64,000 nt of DNA from Brumimicrobium sp033722555 (GTDB lineage Bacteria; Bacteroidota; Bacteroidia; Flavobacteriales_D; Crocinitomicaceae): positions 124,001 through 188,000 of the forward strand of contig JAWVYS010000001.1 of NCBI GenBank assembly GCA_033722555.1, read 5' to 3'. The notes under the pieces are model-generated. The model saw nothing but the letters and a program-made list of their open reading frames with translations, was not told where the DNA came from and did not search any database. Positions within the stretch are counted from its first letter, which is position 1. Each line of letters begins with the position of its first letter. A program made the position numbers and the translations under genes. This document shows positions 61,186-64,000 of this stretch, piece after piece.

Positions 61186-62982
61186 ATGTCATTCGACTTA
61201 ATTGTTACAATCGTTGTGATAGTTATTGCTACGGTACTTTTTGCTACCGAGGCTGTTCGAATAGACCTTGTGGCCTTACTTATAATATCCTCGCTCGTAT
61301 TGACTGGAGTGATTACACCGGCAGAGGGAGTGGCCGGCTTTAGTAATAGCGCGACAATTACCGTTGCTTTTATGTTCGCACTCAGTGCTGCAGTGCTAAA
61401 AACCGGCGCCCTTCAGTATGTGACTCACAAGCTCGCCAGAATATTCAACCGTAATTTCAATCAGGGAATGCTTTTGATGATGCTTGTAATAGCCGTGATT
61501 TCGGCCTTTATCAATAATACACCTGTCGTAGCAGTTTTTATACCGGTAATAATTCAAATTGCTAACACTTCCGGTCACGATCCAAAAAAAATGCTGATAC
61601 CGCTGTCTTTCGCCTCCATTTTTGGAGGCACGTGCACGCTGGTTGGAACATCTACGAATATTCTGGTGAGTGGAATAGCTGTGAAGGAAAACCTGGATCC
61701 CATTTCCATGTTTCAGTTAACGCCAGTCGGAATTATATTTCTCGCGGTAGGGATTTTGTATATGTTATTTATCGGCATCCCCTTATTGCCGAGCAGTAAA
61801 AAGAAAGAAAAAGGTCAACCGGGAGAGAAGTTCGATATCAAAAACTACCTTACCGAATTAGAGATAGTTAAAAAAGAAGTTCCAAACAATACAAGCGTTA
61901 GGCTTGAAGTTTTGACTGACCTTGAGATTGACGTTCTAGAACTGCGAAGAGGTAAAAAAAGCTTCGCTCTTCCTTCTCAGGAAACCGAATTATATGTCGG
62001 TGATATTATTAAGGTGCGGTGTAATTCAGAAAATATAAAAAAACTGAAGAACTGGGCGGTTGCTAACGAGTATTTTTCGGTAAAAGTGGGTAACGCCGAC
62101 CTTAGGAGCAAAAACAGTTCTCTTTTAGAACTGATAATTGTAGCAAATTCTCCTCTTGACGGAAATAAGCTGGGTAACATCGATTTTAAAGGGACATACA
62201 GAACTATTCCTTTGGCGGTCAAGCAGCGTAAAGATGTAATGCATGAAAATCTGTCCGATATTCGACTAAAAGCAGGAGACATTATTCTGGCTGAGGTAAA
62301 GAATGAATTTATTGAGGAAATGTACAAAAATGAAAATGAGCCGCAAGCCCCTTTTGCGGTCCTTTCTCAGGATAAAATCGTAACATTTGATAAAAGACAG
62401 TTTGCAATTGTACTGACAGTAATAATGGCCGTAATATTAACTGCAACTTTTGGTATAATTGATATAATGACAGGAGCCATTTCAGGAGTTTCTTTAATAG
62501 TTCTTTTGGGTATTATCAATATGAAAGAACTGTATAAAGCAATAGACTGGAAGGTGGTTTTTCTGCTGGCGGGTGCATTGAGTTTAGGAACGGCAATGAG
62601 TAATTCCGGACTTGATACTATGATGGCTCAAGGAGTAGTGAATTATCTTCAGGACTGGGGTCCGATCGCTGTTCTTTCAGGTATTTATTTGCTTACAACG
62701 GTATTAACTAATTTACTTACCAATAATGCTGCTGCAGCTTTATTAGCACCGATTGCAATCGTAACCGCAAACAGTCTTGGATTGAGTCCTGTTCCCTTCC
62801 TGGCGGCCATTGCATTCGCCGGATCAGCCAGTTTCATCACCCCTATTGGTTACCAGACAAACACAATGGTTTATAGTGCGGGTAAATATAAATTCATGGA
62901 TTTTGTAAAAACCGGGGGTCTTTTGAATTTAATTTTCTGGATTTTAGCTACCTTCCTGATCCCATGGGTTTACGGGTTTTAA
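61186..62982 (+). CDS. SLC13 family permease with two TrkA-C (RCK) domains
   Basis: A 598-residue transporter. Membrane segments cover about 1-205 and 400-598, separated by a cytoplasmic region holding two RCK_C domains (about 215-300 and 305-390). The first membrane half has Ile-Asn-Asn-Thr-Pro-Val-Val-Ala and Val-Gly-Thr-Ser-Thr-Asn-Ile, and the second has Leu-Thr-Asn-Asn-Ala-Ala-Ala and Gly-Tyr-Gln-Thr-Asn-Thr. These repeated Ser/Thr-Asn motifs mark the DASS sodium/anion symporters. Sulfate or dicarboxylate is the likely substrate; the exact one cannot be told. The RCK domains suggest gating by a nucleotide or ion. Confidence 0.92.
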   Translation: MSFDLIVTIVVIVIATVLFATEAVRIDLVALLIISSLVLTGVITPAEGVAGFSNSATITVAFMFALSAAVLKTGALQYVTHKLARIFNRNFNQGMLLMMLVIAVISAFINNTPVVAVFIPVIIQIANTSGHDPKKMLIPLSFASIFGGTCTLVGTSTNILVSGIAVKENLDPISMFQLTPVGIIFLAVGILYMLFIGIPLLPSSKKKEKGQPGEKFDIKNYLTELEIVKKEVPNNTSVRLEVLTDLEIDVLELRRGKKSFALPSQETELYVGDIIKVRCNSENIKKLKNWAVANEYFSVKVGNADLRSKNSSLLELIIVANSPLDGNKLGNIDFKGTYRTIPLAVKQRKDVMHENLSDIRLKAGDIILAEVKNEFIEEMYKNENEPQAPFAVLSQDKIVTFDKRQFAIVLTVIMAVILTATFGIIDIMTGAISGVSLIVLLGIINMKELYKAIDWKVVFLLAGALSLGTAMSNSGLDTMMAQGVVNYLQDWGPIAVLSGIYLLTTVLTNLLTNNAAAALLAPIAIVTANSLGLSPVPFLAAIAFAGSASFITPIGYQTNTMVYSAGKYKFMDFVKTGGLLNLIFWILATFLIPWVYGF

Positions 62983-63005
62983 TCGACTTACATGATGAAC
63001 GATCC

Positions 63006-63037
63006 CTTATTTTATTGAAATAAGTTAATTATCTTTG
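63006..63037 (+). promoter_or_regulatory. Promoter region of the SbcD-like gene: 7-bp dyad and -7 box (TATCTTTG)
   Basis: CTTATTT at 63006-63012 and AAATAAG at 63018-63024 form a perfect dyad. The -7 box TATCTTTG at 63030-63037 follows, 14 nt before the ATG at 63052. The dyad could be an operator, or a weak terminator for the SLC13 gene. Confidence 0.35.
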
Positions 63038-63051
63038 AAGAAAGCCTGTAA

Positions 63052-64000
63052 ATGTCATCTTTTAAATTCATCCATGCCGCTGATCTCCACATAGAAAGTC
63101 CTTATCGAGGATTAAGAAGGCTGAATAATGAATTGGGAGATGCTCTTGTGAAACAGGGGCTTAAGGCATACGAACGATTAATCAACACGTGTATTGATGA
63201 GCAGGTTGATTTCTTACTTATCGCCGGAGACAGTTTCGACAGCGACAGCGGTAGTTTAAGCGCTCAGTATCGGTTCATAAGAGGACTGGAGAATCTCAAG
63301 CGTGAGAATATCCCTGTTTACATGATATGCGGAAATCATGACCCTTTAGATAACTGGTCGGAACATCTCAATCTCCCGGATAACGTTGTTCGATTTAGTG
63401 GTGAAGAGGTGCAGCAACATACAGTGATCAAAGGAGATAAATCGTTAGCAGAAATTTACGGGATTAGTTATCAGAAGAAAGAGGAATACCGAAATCTTGC
63501 TGAAAAATTCAAAAGAAAAGACAAATCTCCTTTTGCCATAGGCATGCTGCACGGAACACTGACCGGAAGGCATACGCTTTCACCCTATTGTCCTTTTGAT
63601 ATGGATTCCCTGCGCAAGGCAGGCATGGATTATTGGGCCTTGGGTCATATTCATAAAAGAGAGATTGTTTCCGATCAGAACCCGGCTATCGTTTATTCAG
63701 GAAATATTCAGGGAAGACACTTCAATGAGACCGGAGAAAAGGGCTGCTCGCTGGTTGAAGTGAAGGACGGTAAAATTCAGGCACATAATTTCGTTCCCTT
63801 GTCGGAAATCATATTTGATTATCGGAAAATAGATGTTTCAGGTCTAAAAAATTTGGGGGATTTTTTTACCCTTACCGATGAAATAAAAGCTGAACTCGAA
63901 GCAACAAAGAGTTGTCATTTGTTAAGGATTGAATTAACGGGCGCTTCTGAATTGAATAATGTTTTTGCAAGAAAATCCGAGATGGAGGACTTGGTAAAGG
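63052..64000 (+). CDS. SbcD/Mre11-like DNA repair metallophosphoesterase, N-terminal part
   Basis: The frame opens at the ATG at 63052 and stays open to the right edge (316 codons visible). The calcineurin-like phosphoesterase motifs of the SbcD/YhaO type are present in order: Ala-Ala-Asp-Leu-His-Ile-Glu-Ser-Pro at the start, Ala-Gly-Asp-Ser-Phe-Asp, Cys-Gly-Asn-His-Asp, and Leu-Gly-His-Ile-His-Lys-Arg. The enzyme would trim DNA ends or hairpins together with an SbcC/Rad50-like ATPase, which is expected just downstream but is outside the window. It has its own promoter box. Confidence 0.87.
   Translation, partial: MSSFKFIHAADLHIESPYRGLRRLNNELGDALVKQGLKAYERLINTCIDEQVDFLLIAGDSFDSDSGSLSAQYRFIRGLENLKRENIPVYMICGNHDPLDNWSEHLNLPDNVVRFSGEEVQQHTVIKGDKSLAEIYGISYQKKEEYRNLAEKFKRKDKSPFAIGMLHGTLTGRHTLSPYCPFDMDSLRKAGMDYWALGHIHKREIVSDQNPAIVYSGNIQGRHFNETGEKGCSLVEVKDGKIQAHNFVPLSEIIFDYRKIDVSGLKNLGDFFTLTDEIKAELEATKSCHLLRIELTGASELNNVFARKSEMEDLVK

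Noticed and set aside
1..64000. CRISPR arrays, insertion sequences, prophage genes, tRNA or rRNA genes
   Set aside because: None seen on reading through all intergenic gaps and open frames.

Overview
The window is about 64 kb of chromosome from a member of the Bacteroidota, most likely a marine-type Flavobacteriales. The evidence is a type IX secretion (T9SS) sorting domain on a secreted protease, a MurF-alanine racemase fusion, a membrane-anchored HU-like/SPOR protein, start sites without Shine-Dalgarno motifs, and many -7 boxes of the Bacteroidota form TANNTTTG. I cannot name a genus. It is mostly core and housekeeping DNA at high density (about 52 genes, no gap over 300 bp). I see no rRNA, tRNA, CRISPR array, prophage or insertion sequence.

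Layout. 0-5.7 kb, minus strand: a truncated secreted protein, ssb, an O-antigen-ligase-like protein, an S41 protease, rnpA, thioredoxin and a DUF983 protein. 5.8-11 kb: rlmN, purT, a Dph6-like ATP pyrophosphatase (minus), an acyl-CoA carboxylase beta subunit and a small acidic protein. 11-17.5 kb: an FtsX/LolE-like permease, rbfA, an MsbA-like ABC transporter and gcvP. 17.7-25.4 kb: a UbiA-like membrane protein, then a minus-strand series of secreted hydrolases, the HU/SPOR protein, kdsB and a TonB-dependent receptor. 25.5-37.7 kb: dprA, bacilliredoxin, alkaline phosphatase, an alanine/ornithine racemase-like enzyme with a GNAT partner, an M23 peptidase, tryptophan dioxygenase, purD, a CNNM/CorC protein and a parvulin chaperone. 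37.8-48 kb: a histidine kinase, asnB, murF-alr, tdk, and a beta-CASP nuclease/lipoprotein/membrane protein block. 48-64 kb: a T9SS protease with a redoxin, a secreted unknown, udk, a giant NtrY-like kinase, dxs, a YebC-family gene, a CvpA-family gene, a small outer-membrane-like protein, an SLC13 permease and the start of an SbcD-like nuclease.

The most unusual feature is at the 3' end of the UbiA-like gene. A perfect 26-bp inverted repeat (18485-18510 and 18694-18719) has one arm inside the last codons of the gene and the other 183 bp downstream. The segment between carries, on the opposite strand, an open frame in phase with the gene. Inverting it would replace the last 4 residues with a 53-residue soluble tail. 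This has the layout of an intragenic inverton, a recombination switch giving two C-termini. No recombinase is in the window.

A second pattern is a -7 box only 4-7 nt before the start codon at rnpA, the DUF983 gene, the HU/SPOR gene, rbfA and the giant kinase, predicting leaderless or nearly leaderless mRNAs. A third is that the MurF half of MurF-Alr has lost several catalytic motifs while the racemase half looks intact.
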